Of a stretch of 64,000 nucleotides of DNA, positions 44,332 through 53,611 are shown one piece after another. Origin of the DNA: CAIQNR01 sp031972475 (GTDB taxonomy: Bacteria; Babelota; Babeliae; Babelales; CAIQNR01); the NCBI GenBank assembly GCA_031972475.1, contig DALYEP010000001.1:558001-622000 (forward strand). The letters run 5' to 3'. Position 1 is the first letter of the stretch. The number at the start of each line of letters is the position of its first letter. The translations under genes were made by a program, and so were the position numbers. The notes beneath the pieces are model-generated. The model saw nothing but the letters and a program-made list of their open reading frames with translations. It was not told the origin of the DNA and searched no databases.

Positions 44332-46677
44332 ATGAGGGCAATAAATAAAGATATCGAAAAAAACATCCAAGAGATACTTCCAATCATACCAACTGTGGAC
44401 GTCGTAGTATTTCCACATATGATTGTACCTCTTTTGGTCCTTGATGAAAGAATCATTGAAGGTATCAATCAAAGTCTTGATGGATCAAAACGGGTCCTCT
44501 TGCTTGCTTCCAAAAAAAAGGTCGAAGATTATCAAGGAGCTATTGGAACAAAAGATCTTTATGAAGTAGGAACCATTTCATCAATTATGCGTATGATTAA
44601 AATTCCTGAAGGAGGGGTAAAGATTTTAGTACAAGGTATTTCAAAAGCACGCGTTAAAAGCATAATAACTGAAGAAAATATCTTATCTGTAGTAGTAGAA
44701 GAAATTGCACCAATAGAAAATGAAGATCAAAACCAAATAACTCAACATATTAAATTGATCAAAGAACAAGCAGAAAAAATAAGTTCTTCGAGCCATTCAT
44801 TTAGTCCAGATTTTCATATCATACTTTCTAAAATGTATGACTCTAACAAAATAGCAGATTTTATTTTATCGCATTTAAATCTTTCTGTAGAAGATGCCCA
44901 AGCACTTCTTGAAACACCTACTCAAGAAGAATTTTTAGAAGGAATTTACTTCCACCTCAATAAAGAAGTTGAAGTTGCAGAAACACAAGAAAGAATTCGC
45001 AGCAAAGCTCGCGATTCTATGAACAAAGCACAAAAAGAATTCTACCTAAGAGAACAGCTTAAAGCTATCAAACAAGAACTCGGAGAGGATGATGCAGAAG
45101 AACTTGAATTGCTTCGTAATAAATTATCAAATTTAAATATTCCAGAAGAAGCGCATACAGAAATTACACGTCAACTCAACAGACTAGAAAAAACAGCTCC
45201 CGATTCTGTTGAAGCAACAGTTACACGAAATTATTTAGAAACAGTTATCTCACTTCCATGGAATCAATCCACTGAAGACAATCTTGATATTACACATGCA
45301 CGATCAATTCTTGATGAAGATCACTTTGGTCTTAAAGAAATAAAAGATCGCATTCTTGATTATATATCAGTAAGAAATCTTAAAAATGATGGCTACGCTC
45401 CTATTCTTTGCTTTGCTGGCCCTCCTGGTGTAGGAAAAACATCTTTGGGCAAATCAATTGCACGAAGCCTAGGAAGAAACTATCAAAGAATATCGCTTGG
45501 TGGGGTAAAAGATGAAGCTGAAATACGTGGTCACCGCAGAACATATGTTGGTTCAATGCCAGGACGCTTTATACAAGCAATAAAAAAAGCTGGTAGCAAC
45601 AATCCTGTTTTAATTATAGATGAGCTTGACAAAATAGGTTCAGATTTTAGGGGAGATCCTTCAGCTGCAATGCTTGAAGTGCTTGATCCACAACAAAACA
45701 AAACATTCTATGATAACTATCTTGGAATACCATTTGATCTTTCAAATGTTATTTTTATTGCAACAGCAAATGATATTAGCACTATTTCTGAACCACTGCG
45801 CGATCGCATGGAAATAATTAATCTTTCTAGCTACACGATAGAAGAAAAAATAAATATTGCTAAAAAGCACTTAATTGAAAAAGCAATAGAAGATACTGGG
45901 CTTAAAGGCAAAGGAATTGAATTTTCAAATGAAGTACTTAAAGAACTTATTACAAACTACACACAAGAAGCTGGTGTTAGAAATCTAGAAAGACTTTTAA
46001 GAAAACTCTGCTCAAAAGCAGCTCGCACCTTAGTAGAAGAAAAACACTCTTTAATATTTACTCCAGAAACTCTCAATACCCATCTTGGGCCAAAGAAAAT
46101 TGTTGATTTTGACAATGATCTTATAAGCCAAGTTGGAATTACCAATGGGCTTGCATGGACTCCTTATGGAGGAGAAATGATAAAAGTAGAGGCAGTTCTT
46201 ATGAAAGGAAAAGGTAACATTATCTTAACCGGACAACTTGGTGACGTCATGAAAGAATCTGCTCGTGCAGCATTAAGTTATATACGCGCTCATGCACAAG
46301 ATTTTAATATTGATGACAAAAAATTTACCGATTATGACCTTCATATTCATATACCAGCAGGAGCAGTTCCTAAAGATGGCCCTTCTGGTGGAATAACAAT
46401 GCTTTCATCAATTCTTTCTGTTTTTACTGACCGTGCAATTGATGGTAGCTATGCAATGACCGGTGAAATAAATCTAAGAGGAAGAGTCATGCCTATCGGC
46501 GGAGTAAAAGAAAAAATACTTGCAGCAAAACGAAATCATATAAAAACAGTTATATTACCAGCTTCAAATAAAAATGATTTAGCCGATGCACTAGAGCTTC
46601 ATGAAGATATCGATATTGTATGGGTTGAACATGCAAATGAAGTTTTAGAAAAAATATTACTTCCAAAAATGGCATAA
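44332..46677 (+). CDS. lon: ATP-dependent protease Lon
   Basis: Lon degrades misfolded and short-lived regulatory proteins. The 781 residues have the usual order. The substrate-binding LON domain comes first (IIPTVDVVVFPHMIVPL), then helical linkers, the AAA+ module with Walker A GPPGVGKTSLGKSIA and Walker B PVLIIDELDKIG, and the protease domain. Its catalytic Ser685 is in PKDGPSGG and Lys726 is in GGVKEKIL. The gene has its own strong ribosome site and is convergent with groEL across a bidirectional terminator. Confidence 0.97.
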   Translation: MRAINKDIEKNIQEILPIIPTVDVVVFPHMIVPLLVLDERIIEGINQSLDGSKRVLLLASKKKVEDYQGAIGTKDLYEVGTISSIMRMIKIPEGGVKILVQGISKARVKSIITEENILSVVVEEIAPIENEDQNQITQHIKLIKEQAEKISSSSHSFSPDFHIILSKMYDSNKIADFILSHLNLSVEDAQALLETPTQEEFLEGIYFHLNKEVEVAETQERIRSKARDSMNKAQKEFYLREQLKAIKQELGEDDAEELELLRNKLSNLNIPEEAHTEITRQLNRLEKTAPDSVEATVTRNYLETVISLPWNQSTEDNLDITHARSILDEDHFGLKEIKDRILDYISVRNLKNDGYAPILCFAGPPGVGKTSLGKSIARSLGRNYQRISLGGVKDEAEIRGHRRTYVGSMPGRFIQAIKKAGSNNPVLIIDELDKIGSDFRGDPSAAMLEVLDPQQNKTFYDNYLGIPFDLSNVIFIATANDISTISEPLRDRMEIINLSSYTIEEKINIAKKHLIEKAIEDTGLKGKGIEFSNEVLKELITNYTQEAGVRNLERLLRKLCSKAARTLVEEKHSLIFTPETLNTHLGPKKIVDFDNDLISQVGITNGLAWTPYGGEMIKVEAVLMKGKGNIILTGQLGDVMKESARAALSYIRAHAQDFNIDDKKFTDYDLHIHIPAGAVPKDGPSGGITMLSSILSVFTDRAIDGSYAMTGEINLRGRVMPIGGVKEKILAAKRNHIKTVILPASNKNDLADALELHEDIDIVWVEHANEVLEKILLPKMA

Positions 46678-46693
46678 TTTAAAACTTTTTTAA

Positions 46694-46732
46694 AAATAAA
46701 AAGAGGGATTGTTTTAATCCCTCTTTTTATTT
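46694..46732. terminator. Bidirectional terminator between lon and groEL
   Basis: A 17-bp stem (46694-46710 with 46716-46732, core AGAGGGATT) with a 5-base loop GTTTT has T runs on both strands, suiting convergent genes. Confidence 0.85.
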
Positions 46733-46751
46733 TTAAAAAGAAAACTATTTC

Positions 46752-48386
46752 TTAATACATACCGCCCATGCCACCCATTCCTGGAGCTGCAGCAGGAGCT
46801 ACATCTTTTTTATCTTCTGGAAGATCACAAATAATTGTTTCAGTCGTAATCATCAAACCAGAAATTGACGCAGCGTTTTGAAGAGCAGTTCTTGTTACCT
46901 TTGCAGGATCAACAATACCTTCTTCTATCATATTAACTAAGTTTCCTGATTTTGCATCAAACCCTAAATGTTTGTCTGCATTACGAACCCTGTCAACAAT
47001 AACAGAACCTTCAAATCCAGCATTTTGAGCAATAACACGAAGCGGTTCTTCAAGCGCACGTCGTACAATTGCTGCTCCAAAACGTTCATCTCCTATTAAT
47101 GACAATTCATCAATAGCAGCTTGAGCACGCAATAGAGCAGTGCCACCACCTGCAACAATACCTTCTTCTACTGCTGCACGAGTTGCATGAAGAGCATCTT
47201 CTATACGATCTTTTTTCTCTTTAAGTTCTGTTTCTGTAGCTGCACCAACTTTAATAACTGCAACACCACCAGAAAGTTTTGCTAAACGCTCTTGAAGTTT
47301 CTCGATATCATAATCAGAAGTACTGTTTTCAATTTGCATTCTAATATGCGCAACACGACCATCAATCGCTTCTTTATGTCCAGCACCATCAACAATAGTT
47401 GTTGCATCTTTTGTAATAATAACTTTTTTAGCAATACCAAGATCTTCTAAAGTAATTTGCTCAAGTTTAATGCCAAGTTCGTCAGCAACTAACTTACCAC
47501 CTGTTACAATAGCAATATCTTCAAGCATTGCTTTTCGACGATCTCCAAAACCTGGAGCTTTTACTGCAACAACATTTAATGTTCCACGAATTTTATTAAC
47601 AACTAATGTTGCAAGAGCTTCGCCTTCTATATCTTCTGCAATAATCAAAAGCTGTCTTCCTGTTTTTGCAACTTGCTCAAGTACCGGAAGAAGCGACTTC
47701 ATCGAAGTAATCTTTTTTTCATGAATCAAAATAAGAGCATCAGAAAGCTGTGCTTCCATTTTTTCTGAATTATTCACAAAGTACGGAGATAAATATCCAC
47801 GGTCAAACTGCATTCCTTCAACCACTTCAAGTTCGTTTTCCATCCCTTTTGCTTCTTCTACTGTAATTACACCATCGCGACCTACACGATCCATTGCTTG
47901 AGCAATTTGTTGGCCAATCACGGTATCTGAATTTGCAGAAATAGTTGCAACCTGTTCAATTCCTTTTTTGTCAGAAACAACTTTTGCAGAATTTTTAATT
48001 TCATTAACAACAGCATCTACTGCTTTATCTATTCCTCGCTTAAGTTCCATTGGATTAGAACCAGCAGTAACAAATTTGTTACCTTCTCTAAAAATTGCTT
48101 GTGCCAAAACAGTAGCCGTTGTTGTTCCATCACCAGCTACATCAGCAGTTTTGCTTGCAACTTCTCTTACCAGTTGAGCTCCCATATTTTCTATAGGATC
48201 AACCAATGTAATTTCTTTTGCTACGGTAACACCATCTTTAGTAATACCAGGAGAGCCAAATGACTTGTTATATGCAACGTTACGACCCCGAGGCCCAAGA
48301 GTTACCTTAACAGCATCTGCTAAAGCATCAACACCACGACGAATTTTTTCGCGAGCATCAACACCAAACATAATTTTTTTAGACAT
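46752..48386 (-). CDS. groEL: Chaperonin GroEL (60 kDa)
   Basis: The 544-residue protein is a full GroEL: VTLGPRGRNVAYNKSFG, DGVTVAKEI and AGDGTTTATVLA in the equatorial domain, the apical domain with LEVVEGMQFDRGYLSPYFV, and the flexible GGM-type tail ending GMGGMGGMY. It lies 36 bases after groES in one operon. The complementary strand carries several long spurious frames, which is usual for groEL. Confidence 0.99.
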   Translation of the reverse strand: MSKKIMFGVDAREKIRRGVDALADAVKVTLGPRGRNVAYNKSFGSPGITKDGVTVAKEITLVDPIENMGAQLVREVASKTADVAGDGTTTATVLAQAIFREGNKFVTAGSNPMELKRGIDKAVDAVVNEIKNSAKVVSDKKGIEQVATISANSDTVIGQQIAQAMDRVGRDGVITVEEAKGMENELEVVEGMQFDRGYLSPYFVNNSEKMEAQLSDALILIHEKKITSMKSLLPVLEQVAKTGRQLLIIAEDIEGEALATLVVNKIRGTLNVVAVKAPGFGDRRKAMLEDIAIVTGGKLVADELGIKLEQITLEDLGIAKKVIITKDATTIVDGAGHKEAIDGRVAHIRMQIENSTSDYDIEKLQERLAKLSGGVAVIKVGAATETELKEKKDRIEDALHATRAAVEEGIVAGGGTALLRAQAAIDELSLIGDERFGAAIVRRALEEPLRVIAQNAGFEGSVIVDRVRNADKHLGFDAKSGNLVNMIEEGIVDPAKVTRTALQNAASISGLMITTETIICDLPEDKKDVAPAAAPGMGGMGGMY

Positions 48387-48422
48387 TGAATTTATCCTTT
48401 TAACTAATGTTAATAATCAATT

Positions 48423-48707
48423 TTATTTTTCTATAACACCCAAAACATCATCTTCTCTTAAGATTAAATGCTTTTCATCAACATCAGTTCCTGCGTATTT
48501 TCCAAAAAATACCTTATCCCCTACCTTAACCTTAAGAGCTGTTACCTTGCCTTCAAATTCTCTTCCCTCTCCAACAGCTAAAACAGTTCCAGTTTGACCC
48601 TTTTCTTTTGAGCCTTCAGGAATATATAAACCACCCTGAGTTCTTTCTTCAGATTCAAGACGAGCCACAAACAAGCGATCGCCTAACGGTCTAAGTTTTT
48701 CTATCAT
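48423..48707 (-). CDS. groES: Co-chaperonin GroES (10 kDa)
   Basis: A 94-residue protein with the GroES start LRPLGDRLFVARLE, the mobile-loop region EERTQGGLYIPE, and the C-terminal GTDVDEKHLILREDDVLGVIE. AAGGAG precedes the ATG. It heads the groESL operon. I see no CIRCE element upstream. Confidence 0.98.
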   Translation of the reverse strand: MIEKLRPLGDRLFVARLESEERTQGGLYIPEGSKEKGQTGTVLAVGEGREFEGKVTALKVKVGDKVFFGKYAGTDVDEKHLILREDDVLGVIEK

Positions 48708-48790
48708 GTAAAACTCCTTCTGTAGAAATAATAATTGAATAATTTATTACATTTAAGCTTAAGCTGTCATTAACAACAACTTATTAGGTG

Positions 48791-48818
48791 AGTATAATGC
48801 ATAAAAAAAACATTGCAA
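48791..48818 (-). promoter_or_regulatory. Promoter of groES-groEL
   Basis: On the minus strand TTGCAA (48813-48818), a 16-base spacer and TATACT (48791-48796) lie about 85 bases upstream of groES. No CIRCE inverted repeat is present between promoter and gene. Confidence 0.6.
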
Positions 48819-48906
48819 ATTATTTTATACAAACTGACTAAGATTTTATGCATAAATAAGGTCAATGATATACGAAAAAAGCTTTTTAAATAAAGCATTA
48901 TGCCAT

Positions 48907-48934
48907 TTGCAATAAATTATATTTAATTTATACT
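48907..48934 (+). promoter_or_regulatory. Promoter of the 48974 gene
   Basis: TTGCAA (48907-48912), a 16-base spacer and TATACT (48929-48934), the same boxes as in the groES promoter facing the other way. The gene starts 40 bases downstream. Confidence 0.55.
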
Positions 48935-48973
48935 ATTAATAGTTTTTTCCAAACTTATATAAATGGAGTAATT

Positions 48974-49417
48974 ATGAAAAAAACATTATTAATTTGTTTT
49001 TTAATTATAAATAAAAATCACTCTTTTGATTTTTTTAAAAGAATATCAATTTTTGACTTTTTTAAAATTTTTAAATCGTCGCAAATACCTTTAAAAGGCT
49101 CTCCTCAGCGCACTCAACCTGTGATTATAGAAGAGATAAAACCTTTAATAACTTCTAAACAAGAAATATTGTGTAAACGCTATATGGATCTTGAAAAAGC
49201 AAAACCTTGCTCAGGTCAAAAAATTTTTGATGGGACAAATGTAAGAATTATGCCTAATGCTGAAATAGAAAGGCAAAGAGAAGAAATAAATAAACTTCAA
49301 GAAGGAATCTTTAAAAAATGGGATAGTCAAATAGATAAAAAAAGACCCCATTTGCCGCCTATTTATCGGACTGGTATACCTAACACAATGAAAGAATATA
49401 TAAAAAACTTAAAATAA
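48974..49417 (+). CDS. Small secreted protein, unknown
   Basis: A 147-residue protein with a short signal-like N terminus (MKKTLLICFLIINKNHS) and a Phe/Lys-rich repeat in the first fifty residues (DFFKRISIFDFFKIF). A helical, charged remainder contains IERQREEINKLQEGIF. No domain recognised. It has its own promoter and lies 100 bases ahead of the next gene. Confidence 0.55.
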   Translation: MKKTLLICFLIINKNHSFDFFKRISIFDFFKIFKSSQIPLKGSPQRTQPVIIEEIKPLITSKQEILCKRYMDLEKAKPCSGQKIFDGTNVRIMPNAEIERQREEINKLQEGIFKKWDSQIDKKRPHLPPIYRTGIPNTMKEYIKNLK

Positions 49418-49449
49418 AAATATACTTATACGATATTTTTACCTATTTA

Positions 49450-49479
49450 TTGCAATATAAAATAGGCGATTATTATAAT
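49450..49479 (+). promoter_or_regulatory. Promoter of the clan-CD peptidase-like gene
   Basis: TTGCAA (49450-49455), an 18-base spacer and a perfect TATAAT (49474-49479), 40 bases before the ATG. Confidence 0.55.
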
Positions 49480-49518
49480 AGTAGAATTAATTCTTTTTAG
49501 GGGTAAAGGGAATGTTCT

Positions 49519-51549
49519 ATGAATCGTTTTTTTAAGTATCTTTTAATAAGTGTCTATTTTACGCAAATCTATTCATCAGAAAACAGAAAGCTCATAGCCT
49601 TAATTGATGTTATGGATGATGACATTCAAAAAAATCATAAAGTATTAAAGAGCATAACACCTCCCGGACCCGAATGTTACATCTTGCGCAACACCATTAA
49701 CGACGAATGCGCTCCTATTTTTGTTAGCAAGAATATTTTTGAATCATTTTACAATTTTTTTATCTTTGCAGATGTTTTGATTAATGCAAAAAAAGATCAA
49801 CTTCGTTCTTTGTATGGCAATACATTTTCATCAAAAGAATATGACTATCTCAAAAATATAAAAACATTGGTGGATTTTCTACTCCTTCAATTTCAAGAAG
49901 CGCATAATTATATCAATAAATCGATAGAAAAACAGCAGCCGAAAGCTCATCAGAAAATAAACATTGCTATAGAAGTAATAGAGCATTTAAAGCAAAAAAA
50001 ACTTTTTTTAAATGATTATCAAAGGCTTATAGAAGATTTAAAACTAGAAGATTCTTCTATAATTTTAGCGGAATCAATTTTAACTTTTTATAAATCATAT
50101 AATCCTGAAAAATGGGATTTATACAGCACTAAAAATGATAATTATATTCTTTTTCCTAAATCGTACCCTGCTGACCATTTCAATAAAACCAAACTTTACA
50201 TTAAAAAACCAAATAAAACGCCCCTTATAAAAAAAGATTTTAAAGATCCTTTATCGGCAATACGCTATGAAGCAAAGCTTCTTATTTATGATCTTGAAAA
50301 CTTTATAAACAACATACCATTTGAACAAAAAAAACCGCTCGATTTTGTTATGATTGGACATGGACAATTAGGAGAAAAATTCATTCAAGTAGGCGGAATT
50401 CTTTCAGAAGACTTTCAAAAACTTATTGTTTTATTAGGACAAGCAAATACTCATACTTTTTTTTATGTAAGCTGTCATAGTGGAGGAATGACTGCTAAAA
50501 ATGTATGGTTTCAAGATTATTCTGTTGATGATGACGTTAGACATTCATTTCAAAATCAATTTACAACTATTATTTCACCAGTAACCGAGCGAGCTTTTAC
50601 GCTCTTTAGCCCTTTTTGGATAAGAGGATGGATAGAATTGCTTCAAAAACAAAAAGATATAGGGCAATTAATAACTAAAGACATTGAGCCTTATATCGCA
50701 ATACCAAATTTTAAAAAATATTTAGAATATGCTCCATATTCTTTATCAAAAGCAATTAGCCATGGATTATACAATCCTCTTAAAATAATTTTTTCAAACG
50801 ATTCGTCAAACGAAGTCTCTCAATTAGCTCTTATAAAATTTCCTGGAGCAGATTGGTTTAGTCCTGAATTTTTATCAGATAACGTTCTTGAAATAACAAA
50901 AACATCAAGTGCTGTTGCAAGTTTTGAAAAAGAGCCAATAATACAACTTCCAAACCAAATTATTATTGCTATCTCTACACCTATAATCTATGCGCCTCTT
51001 GTTATTGAACAAACAGATAAATTACGCATACTCTCTTTACTGTCACAAGATTCTGCATATAAAAATACATCCAACAATCTAACAACTTATGTAAAAAAAA
51101 TGATTATAAAAGATTCAAAATACAAAAAAACATCCGACATACTCAAGGTTTTAAGCTCTGTAAACATAGCTCCATGCTCTGTTATTACGCATGAAGAAAA
51201 TTCATCAGAAAAACCACTTTTAACAAAGAATTTTTTTATTGAAAAAATAGAAAACAAAGAAGGAAAAATACTTGCAAATAAATTTGCCGTTACTCATTAT
51301 GGAACTTTTTTTATCAACAAAGAAACTCTTTTTTATATTAATTCAAAAAATGAAATTACTTCTAATGTCTCAGAAAAATTAAAAAGTTATTTTAATGAAG
51401 TATGCGAATCAGCAAAAAAAACAATCTTTGAAGACCAACAAAAAAATGATGGGCACATTCAAACAGTGAGTCATAAAATAGGTATTATGGAAAAAATAAA
51501 AAATGTTATTTTAAAAAAAATGGCATTCATAGAATCAAAAAAAGAATAG
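49519..51549 (+). CDS. Secreted protein with a caspase/clostripain-like His-Cys dyad
   Basis: The 676-residue protein has a signal peptide (MNRFFKYLLISVYFTQIYSS). Around residue 275 it carries the two marks of clan-CD cysteine peptidases: a hydrophobic strand ending in His-Gly (DFVMIGHG, His281) and 38 residues on a second strand ending in Ser-Cys-x-Ser-Gly-Gly (FFYVSCHSGG, Cys319). This is the arrangement of caspases, gingipains and clostripain. Long helical regions precede and follow. Whether it is active, and on what, is open. The match is by motif only. Confidence 0.55.
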   Translation: MNRFFKYLLISVYFTQIYSSENRKLIALIDVMDDDIQKNHKVLKSITPPGPECYILRNTINDECAPIFVSKNIFESFYNFFIFADVLINAKKDQLRSLYGNTFSSKEYDYLKNIKTLVDFLLLQFQEAHNYINKSIEKQQPKAHQKINIAIEVIEHLKQKKLFLNDYQRLIEDLKLEDSSIILAESILTFYKSYNPEKWDLYSTKNDNYILFPKSYPADHFNKTKLYIKKPNKTPLIKKDFKDPLSAIRYEAKLLIYDLENFINNIPFEQKKPLDFVMIGHGQLGEKFIQVGGILSEDFQKLIVLLGQANTHTFFYVSCHSGGMTAKNVWFQDYSVDDDVRHSFQNQFTTIISPVTERAFTLFSPFWIRGWIELLQKQKDIGQLITKDIEPYIAIPNFKKYLEYAPYSLSKAISHGLYNPLKIIFSNDSSNEVSQLALIKFPGADWFSPEFLSDNVLEITKTSSAVASFEKEPIIQLPNQIIIAISTPIIYAPLVIEQTDKLRILSLLSQDSAYKNTSNNLTTYVKKMIIKDSKYKKTSDILKVLSSVNIAPCSVITHEENSSEKPLLTKNFFIEKIENKEGKILANKFAVTHYGTFFINKETLFYINSKNEITSNVSEKLKSYFNEVCESAKKTIFEDQQKNDGHIQTVSHKIGIMEKIKNVILKKMAFIESKKE

Positions 51550-51621
51550 CAATGAAAAATAAAAAAATCTTTATGATAAGTAATAAGTAATTTTATATTT
51601 CATTAAAAATATGGACAAAAA

Positions 51622-53586
51622 ATGGCTTTATTTAAACTAAAATCACCTTTTAATCCTTGCGGAAGCCAGCCTGAAGCAATAAAAGAGCTCCTAGATGCCC
51701 TTCCTGGAGTTTCTACCTTGATGGGAGTTACTGGTTCAGGAAAAACATTTACCATGGCAAATGTAATTGCACAACAAGACAAACCTGTTTTAATTTTATC
51801 ACCAAATAAAACGCTTGCAGCACAACTGTATGAAGAATTTTCTTTATTCTTCCCTGAAAACAAAGTTTGTTATTTTGTAAGTTATTATGACTATTACCAA
51901 CCAGAATCATACCTACCCGCTCAAGATATTTATATTGCAAAAGAAACCAAGGTTAACAATGAAATTGAACGCCTTAGAATAGAAGCAACAGCCTCTCTTA
52001 TTAATAGACCTGATACAATTGTTATTGCATCTGTCTCAACAATCTATTCATTAGGGGACCCAAGTGATTATAGAGATTTAGCCTTTTCTCTTTTTGTAGG
52101 ACAAAAAATTAAACGGGCTGACCTCCTTTTGCAACTCGTACATATACAATACAAAAGAGATGATTACGAAAAAGGATCCGGTACGTTTCAAGTGCGCGGT
52201 GGAACTGTAGAAATTAACCTACCTTATCAAAAAGAAAGGCTTCGTATAGAAACCCTTAGCGACACTATTACAAAGCTTCAATGGCTTTCTAAAGAAAATA
52301 ACAATGTACTAACCAATCTTGATAATACATTAATCTTTCCAGCAAAACACTTTGTTACAACTGAAGCAAAAAAACAAAAAGCTCTTGCAAGTATAAAAAA
52401 AGAACTTCAAGAATATTTACCAACAATAGAAAACGAACTCTATCGACAAAGAATTGCTCAAAGAGTTGGTAAGGACTTAGAGATGATAGAAGAAATTGGA
52501 TATTGTAATGGTATAGAAAATTACTCTGCACACTTTGAATCTCGTGAATCAGGAAAACCCCCTTTCTGTTTATTCGATTTTTTTCCAAAAGATTTTTTAT
52601 GCATAATTGATGAATCTCATATTGCATTACCTCAAATACGTGGTATGTATGCAGGAGATAGATCTCGCAAAAAAGTTCTTATCGATTTTGGATTCAGATT
52701 ACCATCCTCATATGACAACAGACCATTGCAATTTTCAGAAATCGAACGTTTTTTTAATAATGTAATTTTTGTCTCTGCAACTCCAGGTCCTTATGAAATA
52801 GAACATTCAAAAAAACTTGTAGAACAAATAATTAGACCAACAGGTCTTGTTGATCCAATAATAGAAGTTATTCATCGCATAGGACAAATGGACCATCTTG
52901 TTAATGCAATTGAAGAGACAAAAGACAAAGATTATCGAACACTTGTTACCGTCCTTACAAAAAAAATGGCTGAAGAATTAGCGCGCTATTTAGAAGAGCG
53001 AAAAATAAAAGTTTGTTATCTTCATAGTGATATTAAAACACCAGAAAGAACAGAACTTTTGCAAAAATTACGACTTGGCGTTTTTGATTGTCTTGTTGGC
53101 GTTAATTTACTTAGAGAAGGACTCGATCTTCCCGAAGTTGCTCTTGTTGCAATTATGGATGCAGATATAGAAAGTTTTTTAAGAGATAAAAGATCACTCA
53201 TTCAAACAATTGGAAGAGCAGCTCGAAATGTTGATGCAAAAGTCTATATGTATGCAGATAAAATAACAGGATCTATGCGTGATGCTATCAACGAAACTAA
53301 TCGAAGAAGAAAGATTCAAGAAAATTATAATAAAGAACATAATATCATACCAATAAGTACCAAGCGCGAGGTAGTCAAAAGTATTACTTCTATTCAACAT
53401 GCTATTGCTGAAGCATCAAAACAAAAAAAGAGCAAAAAAACAGAAGGACTTGGTCTGTCTAACCATCAAAACATTCAAAAACAACTTGCTCAGCTTGAAT
53501 ATGAAATGCAAAAGGCAGCAGATGATTTAGACTTTGAAAAAGCAATTGCATTACGTGAAGAATGGTTTACGCTACAAAAAAAGTAA
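51622..53586 (+). CDS. uvrB: UvrABC system protein B
   Basis: UvrB is the damage-verification helicase of nucleotide excision repair. The 654-residue protein shows Walker A GVTGSGKTFTMANVI, the beta-hairpin YYDYYQPESYLP, motifs up to LREGLDLPEVALV (motif V) and QTIGRAARNVDAKV (motif VI). The C-terminal UVR domain (QKAADDLDFEKAIALREEW) binds UvrC. It is complete. The gene lies 25 bases ahead of an oligopeptidase gene. UvrA and UvrC are not in the window. Confidence 0.98.
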   Translation: MALFKLKSPFNPCGSQPEAIKELLDALPGVSTLMGVTGSGKTFTMANVIAQQDKPVLILSPNKTLAAQLYEEFSLFFPENKVCYFVSYYDYYQPESYLPAQDIYIAKETKVNNEIERLRIEATASLINRPDTIVIASVSTIYSLGDPSDYRDLAFSLFVGQKIKRADLLLQLVHIQYKRDDYEKGSGTFQVRGGTVEINLPYQKERLRIETLSDTITKLQWLSKENNNVLTNLDNTLIFPAKHFVTTEAKKQKALASIKKELQEYLPTIENELYRQRIAQRVGKDLEMIEEIGYCNGIENYSAHFESRESGKPPFCLFDFFPKDFLCIIDESHIALPQIRGMYAGDRSRKKVLIDFGFRLPSSYDNRPLQFSEIERFFNNVIFVSATPGPYEIEHSKKLVEQIIRPTGLVDPIIEVIHRIGQMDHLVNAIEETKDKDYRTLVTVLTKKMAEELARYLEERKIKVCYLHSDIKTPERTELLQKLRLGVFDCLVGVNLLREGLDLPEVALVAIMDADIESFLRDKRSLIQTIGRAARNVDAKVYMYADKITGSMRDAINETNRRRKIQENYNKEHNIIPISTKREVVKSITSIQHAIAEASKQKKSKKTEGLGLSNHQNIQKQLAQLEYEMQKAADDLDFEKAIALREEWFTLQKK

Positions 53587-53611
53587 TTCATTAAAGTAGA
53601 AAGTAATCAGT

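Noticed and set aside
47470..48597. Three plus-strand open frames opposite groEL-groES
   Set aside because: They are complements of conserved chaperonin codons, have no ribosome sites and no family resemblance.
48708..48790. CIRCE/HrcA operator upstream of groES
   Set aside because: The GCACTC-N9-GAGTGC inverted repeat is not present, so HrcA control is not supported.
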